Shown one piece after another: positions 1 through 8,985 of a DNA stretch of 39,051 nt; positions within the stretch are counted from its first letter, which is position 1, and the number at the start of each line of letters is the position of its first letter. Below the pieces are notes generated by a model. It did no database searches and was not told the DNA's origin. It saw nothing but the letters and a program-made list of their open reading frames with translations. The position numbers were made by a program, and so were the translations under genes. This stretch comes from an uncultured Acetatifactor sp. (GTDB taxonomy: Bacteria > Bacillota > Clostridia > Lachnospirales > Lachnospiraceae), in assembly GCA_910577235.1 (NCBI GenBank), contig CAJTMX010000037.1, positions 1 through 39,051 on the forward strand. The letters run 5' to 3'.

Positions 1-86
1 ATATACTGGAGTTCAGCGAAATGGATTTGTGAAGAAACTGTCAAAGACCCGGGTATGGGATAGATATAAAATCTTAAAACTAAGAT

Positions 87-115
87 TTGACGATACCTGT
101 GAATAATGTTATGAT
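87..115 (+). promoter_or_regulatory. sigma-A promoter of the histidine kinase operon
   Basis: TTGACG (87-92), a 17-base spacer and TATGAT (110-115) with TGT just before it (extended -10). A 7-bp inverted repeat, AATCTTA/TAAGATT with an AAAC loop (70-87), ends on the first base of the -35 box and could be an operator or the end of an upstream transcript; it has no T tract. Confidence 0.65.
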
Positions 116-154
116 AAAATCAGTTGTAATTTGGGGCAAAGGAGTAAAATATTT

Positions 155-3130
155 ATGGCGAGAATCAACAAAAGCAAAATATTCAGACGGTTGACGACCA
201 ATCTAATAATTCTGGCGATGTTCACCGTCATAGTTATCACCTGCGTGATATTTATGAGATTGGCGATCATGAGGAATTCCGAAAAGTTGGGTAGGAATCT
301 GGTGACCAACTATTCCGCAACGGAGGCCTCCAATCTGGACATGTTTGAATCTTTTCTGATCCTGTGCACCAACTATGTGGGCGCTATGGAGATGAAGGGC
401 GCGGACATGGATGAGATGGAGGAAGGACTTTTCGTTCTGATAGACGGCCTGGTAGGCATGTTTGGCGAGGAGAATCTTTCCATATACGGCAAGGTCTTAA
501 ACGGCACTGAATTTGTGGTCGCCGGGGTTCCCAGGGAAGACGTTGAGGACTTTGAGACCAAGCAGCATGGTTTCAGCTCCGGTCTTCTGGGGCAGGACGG
601 CAAAGTATATGTGTCTTCCGCTTACATAGACGACAACAGCGGGCTGCCCATGATCACTCTCTCCCGGAAAATTCCCGGCAGCGAGAGCTATCTTATAATG
701 GACGTGGGCTTCTCCGGTTTTGAGGCCAACAATGTGAAGATGGAACTGCCCAATTACGCCAGCTATTATCTCTGCGATGCGGAGGGGACATTGTTTTTCT
801 ACAAAACGCCTCTGAAACATACATATGAAGAGTTTCAGGAGTTCATGGACCATCTGTTGGTGCAGATCGATCTGGAGGCCGGAGACGGCGCTCTGGAAAG
901 GATCATCGCCATGGACAATCAAGAGAGGAATGTGTATTACCACACGCTGGACAACGGCTGGGTGGCCATCCTTACGATTCCCGAGACGGAGCTGCTGGCA
1001 GGGATGGACGCCTTTAATAAGATCAGCGTAGTGATAATTCTGCTGGGCTTTATGGCTGTGGTGATCATAGGCGTAAGGGATTACAAAAAGGAACAGCAGG
1101 CTCTGGCGCTGATGACGGAGAAGGAGAGCATAGCGAAGAGCAATCGTATTTCCCAGAATGCCATGGCCAGTACCGCGCTGGCTTATCAGGCGGTTTACTA
1201 TCTGGATCTGCAGGATACTACCTGCCGGATGATCTATCCGGTCAGGGATGACGGTACCCCCAGAAGCTATGAGGAAACAATGACCGAGTGTTTTGGCAAC
1301 GGCGTTCTCGCCGAGGAGTCCGAGGAGGAGGTAAAAGCGTTCCTGCAACTGGAGAACATTGTCAAGGATCTGACCGATAAGGAGCATATAAACCTGAAAT
1401 ATTGCCAAAAAAAGGAAAACGGTGAGAATGAGTGGTGTCAGATCACTCTGATCGCTTCCGAGAGGGACCGGGACGGGCTGCAGGCTGTCACGATCACGAT
1501 CCGCAGTATCGATGAGATGATCAAAGCCGAGGAGAAACAGAAAGAGCTGTTTGCCCTCGCCGCCGAACGGGCGGAGGCGGCCAATTACGCCAAGTCCGAT
1601 TTCCTCTCCAAGATGAGCCATGATATCCGTACCCCGATGAACGCCATTATCGGTATGACGGCCATTGCCGGAGCGCATATCGACGACAGAGACAGAGTGA
1701 TAGACTGTCTGTCCAAGATCACGGTCTCCAGCCGCCATCTGCTGTCGCTCATCAATGAAGTGCTGGATATGAGCCGTATCGAGAGCGGTAAAGTCACTCT
1801 TACAGAGGAGGATTTCAATCTGTCGGAGCTGATCGAGAATCTCCTGACCATGGTCAGACCTCTGGCCAAGCAGCATAACCATGAGCTGAATGTAAGGATC
1901 AACAACATCTCTCATGAGAATGTGTTTGGCGACAGTCTGCGCATCCAGCAGGTGTTTGTCAATATAGTGGGCAACTCTGTAAAATACACGCCGGACGGCG
2001 GCCAGATCAGCATTTCGATCTTCGAGAAACCTACGAACAAGAAACATGTGGGCTGTTATGAATTTATCTTTGAGGACAACGGCATAGGTATGTCCGAGGA
2101 GTTTGTGAAGAAAATGTTCCATCCCTTTGAGCGCGCCGATGATGAGTGGGCCAACAAAGTCCAGGGCACCGGTCTGGGTATGGCGATCACCAAGAACATC
2201 GTAAATATGATGAACGGCGACATCCGGGTGGAGAGCAAACTGGGAGAGGGGTCAAAATTTATCGTGACGATCTTCCTCAAACTGCAGGATGAAGACCTGA
2301 CCTCCACGGAGGAGCTGGCCGAGCTGCCGGTTCTGGTGGTGGATGACGATGTGGACGTCTGTCAGAGCACGGCGGGCATCTTGCAGGATATCGGCATGCA
2401 CAGCGAGTGGGTGTCCAGCGGCGAGGAGGCGGTGGCACGCGTTGTGGCCAGACATGAGGCGGGCGACGATTTCTTCGCTGTGATCGTGGACTGGAAGATG
2501 CCGGGCATGGACGGTGTGGAGACCACCCGCGCCATACGGCAGAGAGTGGGCGACGATATTCCGATCATCGTGTTCTCCTCCTATGACTGGACCGAAATAG
2601 AGAACGAGGCCAGAGAGGCGGGGGTGGATACTTTCATCGCGAAACCTCTGTTCAAATCAAGGCTGATAACGGTCTTCAAGGAGGTTGTAAACGGCGAGAA
2701 GGCGGAGAGCGATACAAAGAGCGCCCTTTCGGACATTGCGGAGATGGACTACTCCACCAAGCGTGTGCTGCTTGTGGAGGACAATGAGCTGAACAGGGAG
2801 ATAGCCCAGGAGATACTGGGTATGACAGGCCTGAGCATCGAGGTGGCGGAGAATGGCAAGATCGCGTTGGATATGGTGTCAGCTTCCGCGGACGGATACT
2901 ATGATCTGGTGTTTATGGATATTCAGATGCCGGTTATGAACGGCTATGAGGCCGCCCAGGGGATTCGCGGGCTGGGCCGGGCTTACACAGACAGCCTGCC
3001 GATCATTGCCATGACTGCCAATGCTTTCGCGGAGGATGTGGTGATGGCTAAAGATGTGGGAATGAATGAACATATCGCCAAGCCCCTAGATATAGATAAA
3101 CTGGAAGCCGTTATGAAAAAATGGCTGTGA
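155..3130 (+). CDS. Hybrid sensor histidine kinase with two receiver domains
   Basis: Membrane-bound hybrid kinase of 991 residues. A first membrane segment lies at about 15-38, followed by a roughly 250-residue extracytoplasmic sensor and a second membrane segment at about 290-310. A PAS-like stretch (about 340-460) comes next. The HisKA motif SHDIRTPMNA has the phosphoacceptor at His489, and the HATPase shows the N box (NSVKYTP), DNGIGM and GTGLGMAI. Two receiver domains follow, with phosphoacceptors Asp779 (VDWKMPGMDG) and Asp922 (FMDIQMPVMNG). No HPt domain is present, so phosphate must leave through a separate protein. An in-frame TTG exists at 131, but the ATG at 155 has AAAGGAG (138-144) ten bases upstream and is preferred. 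It is first in an operon with a FapA protein and a REC-HD-GYP protein, which suggests motility or c-di-GMP output. The ligand is unknown. Confidence 0.92.
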   Translation: MARINKSKIFRRLTTNLIILAMFTVIVITCVIFMRLAIMRNSEKLGRNLVTNYSATEASNLDMFESFLILCTNYVGAMEMKGADMDEMEEGLFVLIDGLVGMFGEENLSIYGKVLNGTEFVVAGVPREDVEDFETKQHGFSSGLLGQDGKVYVSSAYIDDNSGLPMITLSRKIPGSESYLIMDVGFSGFEANNVKMELPNYASYYLCDAEGTLFFYKTPLKHTYEEFQEFMDHLLVQIDLEAGDGALERIIAMDNQERNVYYHTLDNGWVAILTIPETELLAGMDAFNKISVVIILLGFMAVVIIGVRDYKKEQQALALMTEKESIAKSNRISQNAMASTALAYQAVYYLDLQDTTCRMIYPVRDDGTPRSYEETMTECFGNGVLAEESEEEVKAFLQLENIVKDLTDKEHINLKYCQKKENGENEWCQITLIASERDRDGLQAVTITIRSIDEMIKAEEKQKELFALAAERAEAANYAKSDFLSKMSHDIRTPMNAIIGMTAIAGAHIDDRDRVIDCLSKITVSSRHLLSLINEVLDMSRIESGKVTLTEEDFNLSELIENLLTMVRPLAKQHNHELNVRINNISHENVFGDSLRIQQVFVNIVGNSVKYTPDGGQISISIFEKPTNKKHVGCYEFIFEDNGIGMSEEFVKKMFHPFERADDEWANKVQGTGLGMAITKNIVNMMNGDIRVESKLGEGSKFIVTIFLKLQDEDLTSTEELAELPVLVVDDDVDVCQSTAGILQDIGMHSEWVSSGEEAVARVVARHEAGDDFFAVIVDWKMPGMDGVETTRAIRQRVGDDIPIIVFSSYDWTEIENEAREAGVDTFIAKPLFKSRLITVFKEVVNGEKAESDTKSALSDIAEMDYSTKRVLLVEDNELNREIAQEILGMTGLSIEVAENGKIALDMVSASADGYYDLVFMDIQMPVMNGYEAAQGIRGLGRAYTDSLPIIAMTANAFAEDVVMAKDVGMNEHIAKPLDIDKLEAVMKKWL

Positions 3131-3209
3131 TATACTATTTGGCAGAAGAGATTGCGACAAAAAGATCATGTTAGAAAAAGCTGTGCATAGAAGGGAACAG
3201 TGAAGTTAT

Positions 3210-5078
3210 ATGAACAGTGAATCTCATTTACAGGAAAGCAAAATGATGATCGATGATCTGCTCCACGCCGTCAACGGTCTGATCGAGATCGCCAACGGCG
3301 AGTTGGTAGCTCTGCATGAGGAACCGGTGGAGGTAGAGATCAAAGAACAGGCTCCGGGAATCAATCTGGAGGAGCTGGAGGCAATGGGGTTTTACGAGGC
3401 CCAGCTGCAGGAGGTGGAACTGGGTATCAAACAGAATCTGCCCGTGCAGCTCTATGCCCAGAATTGCTACAACTGGATGCAGATGAAGGAGATACGGCTG
3501 GGGATGCTGTCCCAAGTGGATGTAAAGTGGTATACAAACCCTCTTTACAATGCGGAGCAGATGCATCAGATACGATTGGGCCTGGAGTATGGCCTGGACG
3601 TGTCGGGCTATGCCAGACTGATCTACACCGTGTCCGACATGTACAAAAAGCGTCACGCCCTGATGGAGGAGAAATACAGAAAGGGAGAGACCGGACAGGA
3701 GAGGTATATTCTCGATGAGTTCACCCGTATCAGACTCCACCTAAGCGCGGATCTGATGGCGGCATGGATCATGCTGCCGGAAGAGGGGGAGCGGGTATTT
3801 ACGATAGCGGAGCTGCGCCGTCTTCTCAAAAAATACGAAGTCCGGCATGGCATCCAGGCTGACGGCCTGCACGAGGCCACCATGCAGAACACCAGAGGCA
3901 GAGAGATACTGATCGCCAAGGGAGTGTCCGCGATGCCTGGCAAGGACGGCTATTACGAACTGTTTTTCAACAGGGAACTTCCCGACAGCCCGGAACAGCT
4001 GGCGGACGGCAGTGTGGACTATTCCCATGTGGTGGTGGCCGACACGGCCCAGCCGGGACAGAAGCTGGCGGAATACCGTCATGCCAGCAAGGGAAAGCCG
4101 GGTATGACAGTGACCGGCATCGCTCTGGACGGTGAGCCGGGCCAGGAGCTGCCTCCTCTGACAGGCAGCGGCATCACGGGAGACGATAACAGCCGTATTT
4201 ACTCTGCGGCCATCAAGGGATATGTGACGTATGACGCGGAGAACCGCAAGCTGAACGTGCTGCCCACGTACCTTGTAAACGGAGACGTAAACAGTTACAG
4301 CGGCAGCGTGATCTACGACGGCACCATACATATCAGCGGCACGGTGAGCGGAAAGGCCACGATCCGGGCCACCGGCGATATCATCGTGGACGGCTTTGTC
4401 AGCGGCGGTCATATAGAAGCGGGAAACAACGTGATATTGAGAAGCGGCGTCAACGCGGCGGATCAGGGCAGTATACAGGCGGGCGGCCAGATCATGGGCA
4501 AGTTCTTTGAGAGGGTGCGTCTTGCCGCGGGCGGAGATATCGAGGGCAATTATTTTCTGGACTGCAATGTTTACTCGGAGGGCAGAGTGCTTGCCAAGGG
4601 GGGCAAGAGCCGGATCATGGGCGGCGAGATGACTGCCAGCGCCGGCGTGGAGGCCGGGATCATCGGCAATTACGGCAGCGCCAGGACGGTGGTCTCCGTG
4701 GCCAATCTGTATGAGTTGACGGAGCAGCTTGAGAATATAAAGGAACAGCAGAAAAAGGTGAGCTTTGAGCGGGAAAAGCTGGAGGAAGGCAGACAGAAAC
4801 TGGAGAAACTCATAGCGGAAGGCGCTGTTGCCGACCAGCGGATCTATCAGAAGATCCTGCAGGCCGCGGGCATCAAGCAGGGGGAATGGAACGATCTGGA
4901 GCTGAAACTGGATCATCTCAAGAGCGTGAAAAAAAATGCCATGCAGGCGTCCGTAAAAGCGCTCAAGGAGCTGCGCCCCGGAACGGTGGTCGTGATCAAC
5001 GGCGTGACAAAGATTTTCGCGGAGGCTGTGCCGGGTGCCACACTCACGGAAGAGGTTTTGCTGGAAAAGAAAGATTAG
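3210..5078 (+). CDS. FapA-family (DUF342) protein with N-terminal 26-residue repeats
   Basis: A 622-residue soluble protein. The middle and C-terminal part is the FapA/DUF342 fold: a glycine-rich right-handed beta-helix (about 350-500, with recurring turns such as ATGDIIVDGFVSGG and GGDIEGNYF), then a charged coiled coil (about 505-585) and a short closing beta segment. FapA proteins are linked to flagellar assembly and polar placement in Vibrio; the role in Firmicutes is less clear. The N-terminal 150 residues are unusual: three repeats of exactly 26 residues (65-90, 91-116, 117-142), each with the pattern QM-x2-IRLG-x4-(V/L)xV-x2-Y. It follows the kinase after 79 bases and precedes the HD-GYP gene by 15, so one transcript is likely. 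The ribosome binding site is weak (AAGGGAA). Confidence 0.82.
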   Translation: MNSESHLQESKMMIDDLLHAVNGLIEIANGELVALHEEPVEVEIKEQAPGINLEELEAMGFYEAQLQEVELGIKQNLPVQLYAQNCYNWMQMKEIRLGMLSQVDVKWYTNPLYNAEQMHQIRLGLEYGLDVSGYARLIYTVSDMYKKRHALMEEKYRKGETGQERYILDEFTRIRLHLSADLMAAWIMLPEEGERVFTIAELRRLLKKYEVRHGIQADGLHEATMQNTRGREILIAKGVSAMPGKDGYYELFFNRELPDSPEQLADGSVDYSHVVVADTAQPGQKLAEYRHASKGKPGMTVTGIALDGEPGQELPPLTGSGITGDDNSRIYSAAIKGYVTYDAENRKLNVLPTYLVNGDVNSYSGSVIYDGTIHISGTVSGKATIRATGDIIVDGFVSGGHIEAGNNVILRSGVNAADQGSIQAGGQIMGKFFERVRLAAGGDIEGNYFLDCNVYSEGRVLAKGGKSRIMGGEMTASAGVEAGIIGNYGSARTVVSVANLYELTEQLENIKEQQKKVSFEREKLEEGRQKLEKLIAEGAVADQRIYQKILQAAGIKQGEWNDLELKLDHLKSVKKNAMQASVKALKELRPGTVVVINGVTKIFAEAVPGATLTEEVLLEKKD

Positions 5079-5093
5079 CGGGGTAAACGGGCA

Positions 5094-6164
5094 ATGGTAG
5101 AGAGAAACAAGATTTTGATCGCGGACAGAGAGGGAGCGGACCGGAAACTGCTCAGTCAGCTTTTGGGGGATTCGTATGACATTATATTTGCCAATGACGG
5201 GAGGCAGGTGCTGGGAGAGATACCCAAGAGAAAGAATGAACTTGCCGCGGTGGTGCTGGACTGGGATATTCCGCTGGTCAGCGCCTATCAGATCATGCAG
5301 GTGATGCAGTCCAAGAGGATGCTGGGAGATATCCGTCTCTTTGTCAGCACGGCGAAAGCGGACCCGGAGATCGATAAAAAGGCCTTCGGAATGGACGCCT
5401 CGGCCATCGTTCACAAGCCCTATTCGGCGGTGGCGGTCCACAGGCAGATACTGAGCAGCCTGGAACATGCGGCGGAGCGGGAGAAGCTGCGTGAAGAAGT
5501 GGACAGAAGAGGAAAGCAGCTGGAGGAGAGCCGGAAGAAACTGGACGGCTTTTACGACAATCTGCTGGACGCCATTGGCACGGTGATGGAATACCGGGTT
5601 TCCGAGTCCGATCAGCATGTGAAACGGATCAAGGGCTTTTCCAGGATACTGGCGGTGGCCTATAAAAACCAGTTCCCGGACTGCGGGCTGGATGAGGCCG
5701 AGATCAACAGGATCGTCAGAGGCTCCGTGATACATGATATCGGCAAGGTGGCTGTGCCGGACGCCGTTTTGTTAAATCCTGCCAAGCTCAAGGAGGATGA
5801 GCTGCAGATCATGCGCAGCCATACCACCAAGGGGGAGGAGATCATGCAGCTGCTGAAGGAAGTGCAGGATGAGCAACAGTTCCGGGTGTCCTGTGAGATC
5901 TGCCGCTGGCATCACGAGCGCTATGACGGCGGCGGCTACCCGGACGGCCTGGAGGGCGACGAGATCCCGCTGTCCGCGCAGATCGTCTCCATCGTGGATG
6001 TGTACGACGAGTTGGTGTCCGAGCGCATATCCAAAAAACCCATTGACAAGGAGACCGCGTTCAAGAAGATCATGAAAGGGGAGTGCGGCGCTTTTGCCCC
6101 AAAACTCCTGCAATGCTTTGAGGCGTCCAAAAAACTGCTGGAATTATTTTCCGACAACAACTGA
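5094..6164 (+). CDS. Response regulator with HD-GYP c-di-GMP phosphodiesterase output
   Basis: A 356-residue REC-HD-GYP protein. The receiver is residues 1-120, with Asp56 (VLDWDIP) as phosphoacceptor and the KP motif near 107. A charged coiled coil joins it to an HD-GYP domain (about 155-350). The HD pair is His214-Asp215 (IHDIGKVAVPD), followed by HTTKGEEIM and the HHERYDGGGYPDG segment carrying the GYP signature, so the metal-binding residues look intact. HD-GYP domains hydrolyse c-di-GMP to pGpG/GMP. The usual RPYK motif reads RISKKP. Being the last gene of the operon, it is the natural output partner of the hybrid kinase upstream, although that pairing is inferred. A strong terminator follows seven bases after the stop. 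Confidence 0.9.
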   Translation: MVERNKILIADREGADRKLLSQLLGDSYDIIFANDGRQVLGEIPKRKNELAAVVLDWDIPLVSAYQIMQVMQSKRMLGDIRLFVSTAKADPEIDKKAFGMDASAIVHKPYSAVAVHRQILSSLEHAAEREKLREEVDRRGKQLEESRKKLDGFYDNLLDAIGTVMEYRVSESDQHVKRIKGFSRILAVAYKNQFPDCGLDEAEINRIVRGSVIHDIGKVAVPDAVLLNPAKLKEDELQIMRSHTTKGEEIMQLLKEVQDEQQFRVSCEICRWHHERYDGGGYPDGLEGDEIPLSAQIVSIVDVYDELVSERISKKPIDKETAFKKIMKGECGAFAPKLLQCFEASKKLLELFSDNN

Positions 6165-6170
6165 TAACAG

Positions 6171-6211
6171 GCGCCGCAGACCTGCCCACAGCGATCTGCG
6201 GCGCTTTTTTT
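6171..6211 (+). terminator. Intrinsic terminator after the HD-GYP gene
   Basis: A perfect 10-bp stem, GCGCCGCAGA (6171-6180) with TCTGCGGCGC (6195-6204), a 14-base loop and seven T. It separates the signalling operon from the flagellar operon, whose -35 box begins ten bases later. Confidence 0.93.
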
Positions 6212-6220
6212 ATTTTGCTC

Positions 6221-6247
6221 TAAAGTATTTCCCCTTTTGTCCGATAA
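6221..6247 (+). promoter_or_regulatory. Sigma-28 (SigD) type promoter of the flgM operon
   Basis: TAAA (6221-6224), a 15-base spacer and TCCGATAA (6240-6247). The known SigD/FliA consensus is TAAA-N15-GCCGATAA/T, so this matches at all but one base. It lies between the terminator and flgM. No credible sigma-A promoter was seen in the same gap. Confidence 0.85.
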
Positions 6248-6258
6248 ATTTAGTAACA

Positions 6259-6276
6259 AGAATGAAGGATCATTCT
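6259..6276 (+). promoter_or_regulatory. GGA-loop hairpin in the flgM leader, candidate CsrA site
   Basis: AGAATGA (6259-6265) pairs perfectly with TCATTCT (6270-6276), leaving the tetraloop AGGA. CsrA dimers bind GGA held in hairpin loops. The hairpin starts about five bases after the expected transcription start and ends five bases before the ribosome binding site AGGAGGAG (6281-6288), which contains two more GGA triplets that could take the second CsrA surface. Structure is seen by eye; binding is inferred. Confidence 0.5.
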
Positions 6277-6294
6277 GGAAAGGAGGAGTCGGAT

Positions 6295-6570
6295 ATGAGA
6301 ATAGAGGCGTACAATCAGGTACAGCAGTTATATCAGGCAAAACGCACAGGCAAGGCCCAGAATGCCAAGGCAGCGTCCCAGACAGACAGAGTGCAGATCA
6401 GCAGTTTTGGCAAGGATATTCAGATCGCTAAAGCGGCGGTTGCCTCCGCCCCTGATATTCGTGAGGAGTTAACGGCTCCGATCAAAGCGAGGATACAGGA
6501 CGGAACCTATGGAGTCAGCAATGAGAGCTTTGCTGATAAATTGATGAAGAAGTACGAGGAAATGAGGTAA
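6295..6570 (+). CDS. flgM: Anti-sigma-28 factor FlgM
   Basis: A 91-residue protein with the FlgM layout: a flexible polar N-terminal half, then the DRVQISSFGKDI motif and a helical C-terminal half (IKARIQDGTYGVSNESFADKL) that in the family clamps sigma-28. FlgM holds sigma-28 inactive until the hook is complete and is then removed, by export in most species. The start is fixed by AGGAGGAG six bases upstream of the ATG. The gene is first after a sigma-28 promoter, which gives the usual negative feedback loop. flgN follows after six bases. Confidence 0.92.
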   Translation: MRIEAYNQVQQLYQAKRTGKAQNAKAASQTDRVQISSFGKDIQIAKAAVASAPDIREELTAPIKARIQDGTYGVSNESFADKLMKKYEEMR

Positions 6571-6576
6571 TTACCG

Positions 6577-7095
6577 GTGGCAAGTTTAATGGAAAACCTG
6601 ATTGCGGTACTACAGCAGGAATGCGTAGAGTACAACGGGCTACTGGAATTATCCGGCCGCAAGACGCCTATCATCGTTGCGGGCGATCTTGACAGTTTGC
6701 AAAAAATCACGGATGAAGAGCAGGAATGGGTAGGCAGGATCGCCCATCTCGAGAAAAAGAGAGCGGAGGTCACTGCCGACATTGCTGATGTGCTTAACAA
6801 GGATGTTAAAACGATGAAAATACGGGACCTGGTGGAAATGCTGTCAGCCCGTCCTGCGGAGCAGAAACTTTTGTCGGACGCATGTGACGGACTGAGGGAG
6901 GCAGTGATCCGGGTACAGGCTGTCAATGAGCAGAACAGGGAGCTGATACAGCACAGTCTGGAGCTTGTGGAGTTCGATATGAACCTCCTGCAGTCCATGC
7001 GGACCGCGCCCCAGACGGCCAATTACAATCGGGAAGCATATACTGCGGGCGGAACCATGGGAGTCACGAACCACGGGTTCGACGCAAAACAATAG
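6577..7095 (+). CDS. flgN: Flagellar export chaperone FlgN
   Basis: A 172-residue, almost entirely helical, charged protein with the FlgN pattern: an N-terminal helix (LMENLIAVLQQECVEYNGLL), a central acidic coil and a C-terminal amphipathic helix, then a loose tail. FlgN binds the hook-filament junction proteins FlgK and FlgL and delivers them to the FlhA gate. Their genes follow directly. The GTG at 6577 is preferred because GAGG (6564-6567) lies nine bases upstream; the ATG at 6589 would leave 21 bases. Confidence 0.85.
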   Translation: MASLMENLIAVLQQECVEYNGLLELSGRKTPIIVAGDLDSLQKITDEEQEWVGRIAHLEKKRAEVTADIADVLNKDVKTMKIRDLVEMLSARPAEQKLLSDACDGLREAVIRVQAVNEQNRELIQHSLELVEFDMNLLQSMRTAPQTANYNREAYTAGGTMGVTNHGFDAKQ

Positions 7096-7116
7096 TTAAG
7101 GCAGAGGTGATGTCAT

Positions 7117-8871
7117 ATGTCATTATTTAGTAGCTTGTATATAGGAGCATCCGGACTACAGACCAGTCAAAATGCGCTGAATACCACAGCGCATAATCTT
7201 TCTAACGCGGATACAAAGGGCTATACCCGCCAGCAGGTTCAGCAGGCGAACAGGTCCTATGTAACCCTGTCGACCAACCCCCATTCTGTGTCTAACAAAC
7301 AGACGGGTCTCGGAACATTTTATTCCAACGTAAAACAGATAAGGGATTATTTTCTGGATAAGACTTTCCGCAGAGAGTCGGGCAGGAGCATGTTCTACCA
7401 GGTCTCTACAGAGACCATGGAGGAGGTGGAGAGCCTGCTGGGCGAACTGAATAAGGAGGCTTTTCAGACCACGATGTCAGACCTGTGGTCGTCTGTGCAG
7501 GAATTGGTAAAAGAACCTGCCAGCTCTGTGACGCAGGGACTGTTCGTGCAGCGCGCGGGAGAGTTCTTGGAGCGTTCCATTCATATATATGACAGTTTAT
7601 GTTCCTATCAGGACAATATGAACCAGAAGATCAAACAGAAAGTGGATATGATCAATGCCTACGGCAATCAGATCCTGGAGCTGAACAACACGATCAGGAG
7701 CATAGAGATCGGCGGTATCGAGCGGGCCAACGACCTGAGGGACGTCAGGAACCAGATCCTGGACGATCTGGCGGAGCTGGTGGATATCTCCTTCTCGGAG
7801 GATAAGTTCGGGGATGTGTCCGTGCAGATCGAGGGTGTGGACTTTGTACAGGGGTCCATATGTTATGAGATAGCGCTGGATGTGGATGAGGCAACAGGTT
7901 TCTACACGCCGTTCTGGCCGCTGAACGCCAAGTTCACGGAGCGGGAGGACGGCACCAGGGACTACGATATCAGAGGAGCCGAGGTGTTCGACTTAAGCCA
8001 GGAGATCTCCACGGATCTGGATACGGATATCGGCGGCCTGAAAGCTCTGATGCATGCCCGGGGAGACCACCGGGCGGACTACACGGATGTGGAGAGAGAC
8101 TACGGCTCCGTTTCCCAGTCCATAGTTATGAACATGCAGGCCGAGTTCGACAGGATGATCCATTTTGTGGCGAGCAAGATCAACAGTGTGCTTGCGGAAG
8201 CGGCCGGCGTCAAGACCATGGATATCACGCTGGCAAACGGCGATGTGCTGCGGGGGGTTCAGGCCTGCGAGGATGACCCCAACGGATACATGCGGCATGA
8301 GGACGGCAGCCCGATCCAGATGTTTGCCAAGATCACCACGCCTGGTTATCAGAAAGTGACCGGCGCGGACGGCAAGGACTATTGGGTATATCAGGAAGAG
8401 CATCTGGGCGATGCGGACCCCAAGAAGGGCGATCCCATGCGTCCCGAGACGATCTACAGCCTGAAGAATCTGCAGATCGATCCGGAGCTGCAGCAGTCGC
8501 CTTCCATATTGGGATTCCGGCTGGCGGACGGTTCCGAGGACAAGGCAACCGCGGAGGCGCTGTGCAATGCTTTCACGGAGGACATATATACATTGAATCC
8601 CTACGCCACGAAAACCAGCAATTTCCTGGAGTATTATTCCGACCTGGTGGCGCAGGTGTCCAACAGCGGTTACGCGTTCCGCAGCATTCTGGTCAACCAG
8701 CAGAATACGGTGGAATCCACCAGCAATGCCAGGGAGCAGGTCATAGGAGTGTCCTCGGACGAGGAGCTGTCCAACATGATCCGGTTCCAGAACGCCTACA
8801 ACGCGTCCAGCCGGTATGTCAATGCCATCAGCGAGATGCTGGCGCATATCATCAATACACTGGGCGCATAA
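7117..8871 (+). CDS. flgK: Hook-associated protein FlgK, first copy
   Basis: A 584-residue rod/hook-type axial protein. The N-terminus has the signature YIGASGLQTSQNALNTTAHN followed by LSNADTKGYTRQ, and the C-terminus ends with the heptad helix typical of FlgK (SNMIRFQNAYNASSRYVNAI). FlgK forms the first junction ring between hook and filament. AGAGGTGATG sits before the ATG. It is the shorter of two tandem flgK genes. The variable middle (about 230-460) has little similarity to the same part of the second copy. It is read through from flgM/flgN. Confidence 0.93.
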   Translation: MSLFSSLYIGASGLQTSQNALNTTAHNLSNADTKGYTRQQVQQANRSYVTLSTNPHSVSNKQTGLGTFYSNVKQIRDYFLDKTFRRESGRSMFYQVSTETMEEVESLLGELNKEAFQTTMSDLWSSVQELVKEPASSVTQGLFVQRAGEFLERSIHIYDSLCSYQDNMNQKIKQKVDMINAYGNQILELNNTIRSIEIGGIERANDLRDVRNQILDDLAELVDISFSEDKFGDVSVQIEGVDFVQGSICYEIALDVDEATGFYTPFWPLNAKFTEREDGTRDYDIRGAEVFDLSQEISTDLDTDIGGLKALMHARGDHRADYTDVERDYGSVSQSIVMNMQAEFDRMIHFVASKINSVLAEAAGVKTMDITLANGDVLRGVQACEDDPNGYMRHEDGSPIQMFAKITTPGYQKVTGADGKDYWVYQEEHLGDADPKKGDPMRPETIYSLKNLQIDPELQQSPSILGFRLADGSEDKATAEALCNAFTEDIYTLNPYATKTSNFLEYYSDLVAQVSNSGYAFRSILVNQQNTVESTSNAREQVIGVSSDEELSNMIRFQNAYNASSRYVNAISEMLAHIINTLGA

Positions 8872-8985
8872 AACGGCAAAGCCTGTATGGCCCTCAGAGA
8901 ATTTGCGAACGCTTGCGGGCGGAGATTGCACTGGAAAACGGTGCCGGGAAGGCCGCCGCGGAACAAAAAATAGGAGGAGAAGGAA

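Noticed and set aside
1..103. End of an upstream gene at the left edge
   Set aside because: All three plus-strand frames stay open for a short way, none gives a recognisable protein end, and the stretch is too short to judge.
8930..8985. GCC-GGGAA-GGC hairpin before the second flgK as another CsrA site
   Set aside because: Only a 3-bp stem in GC-rich sequence; expected by chance.
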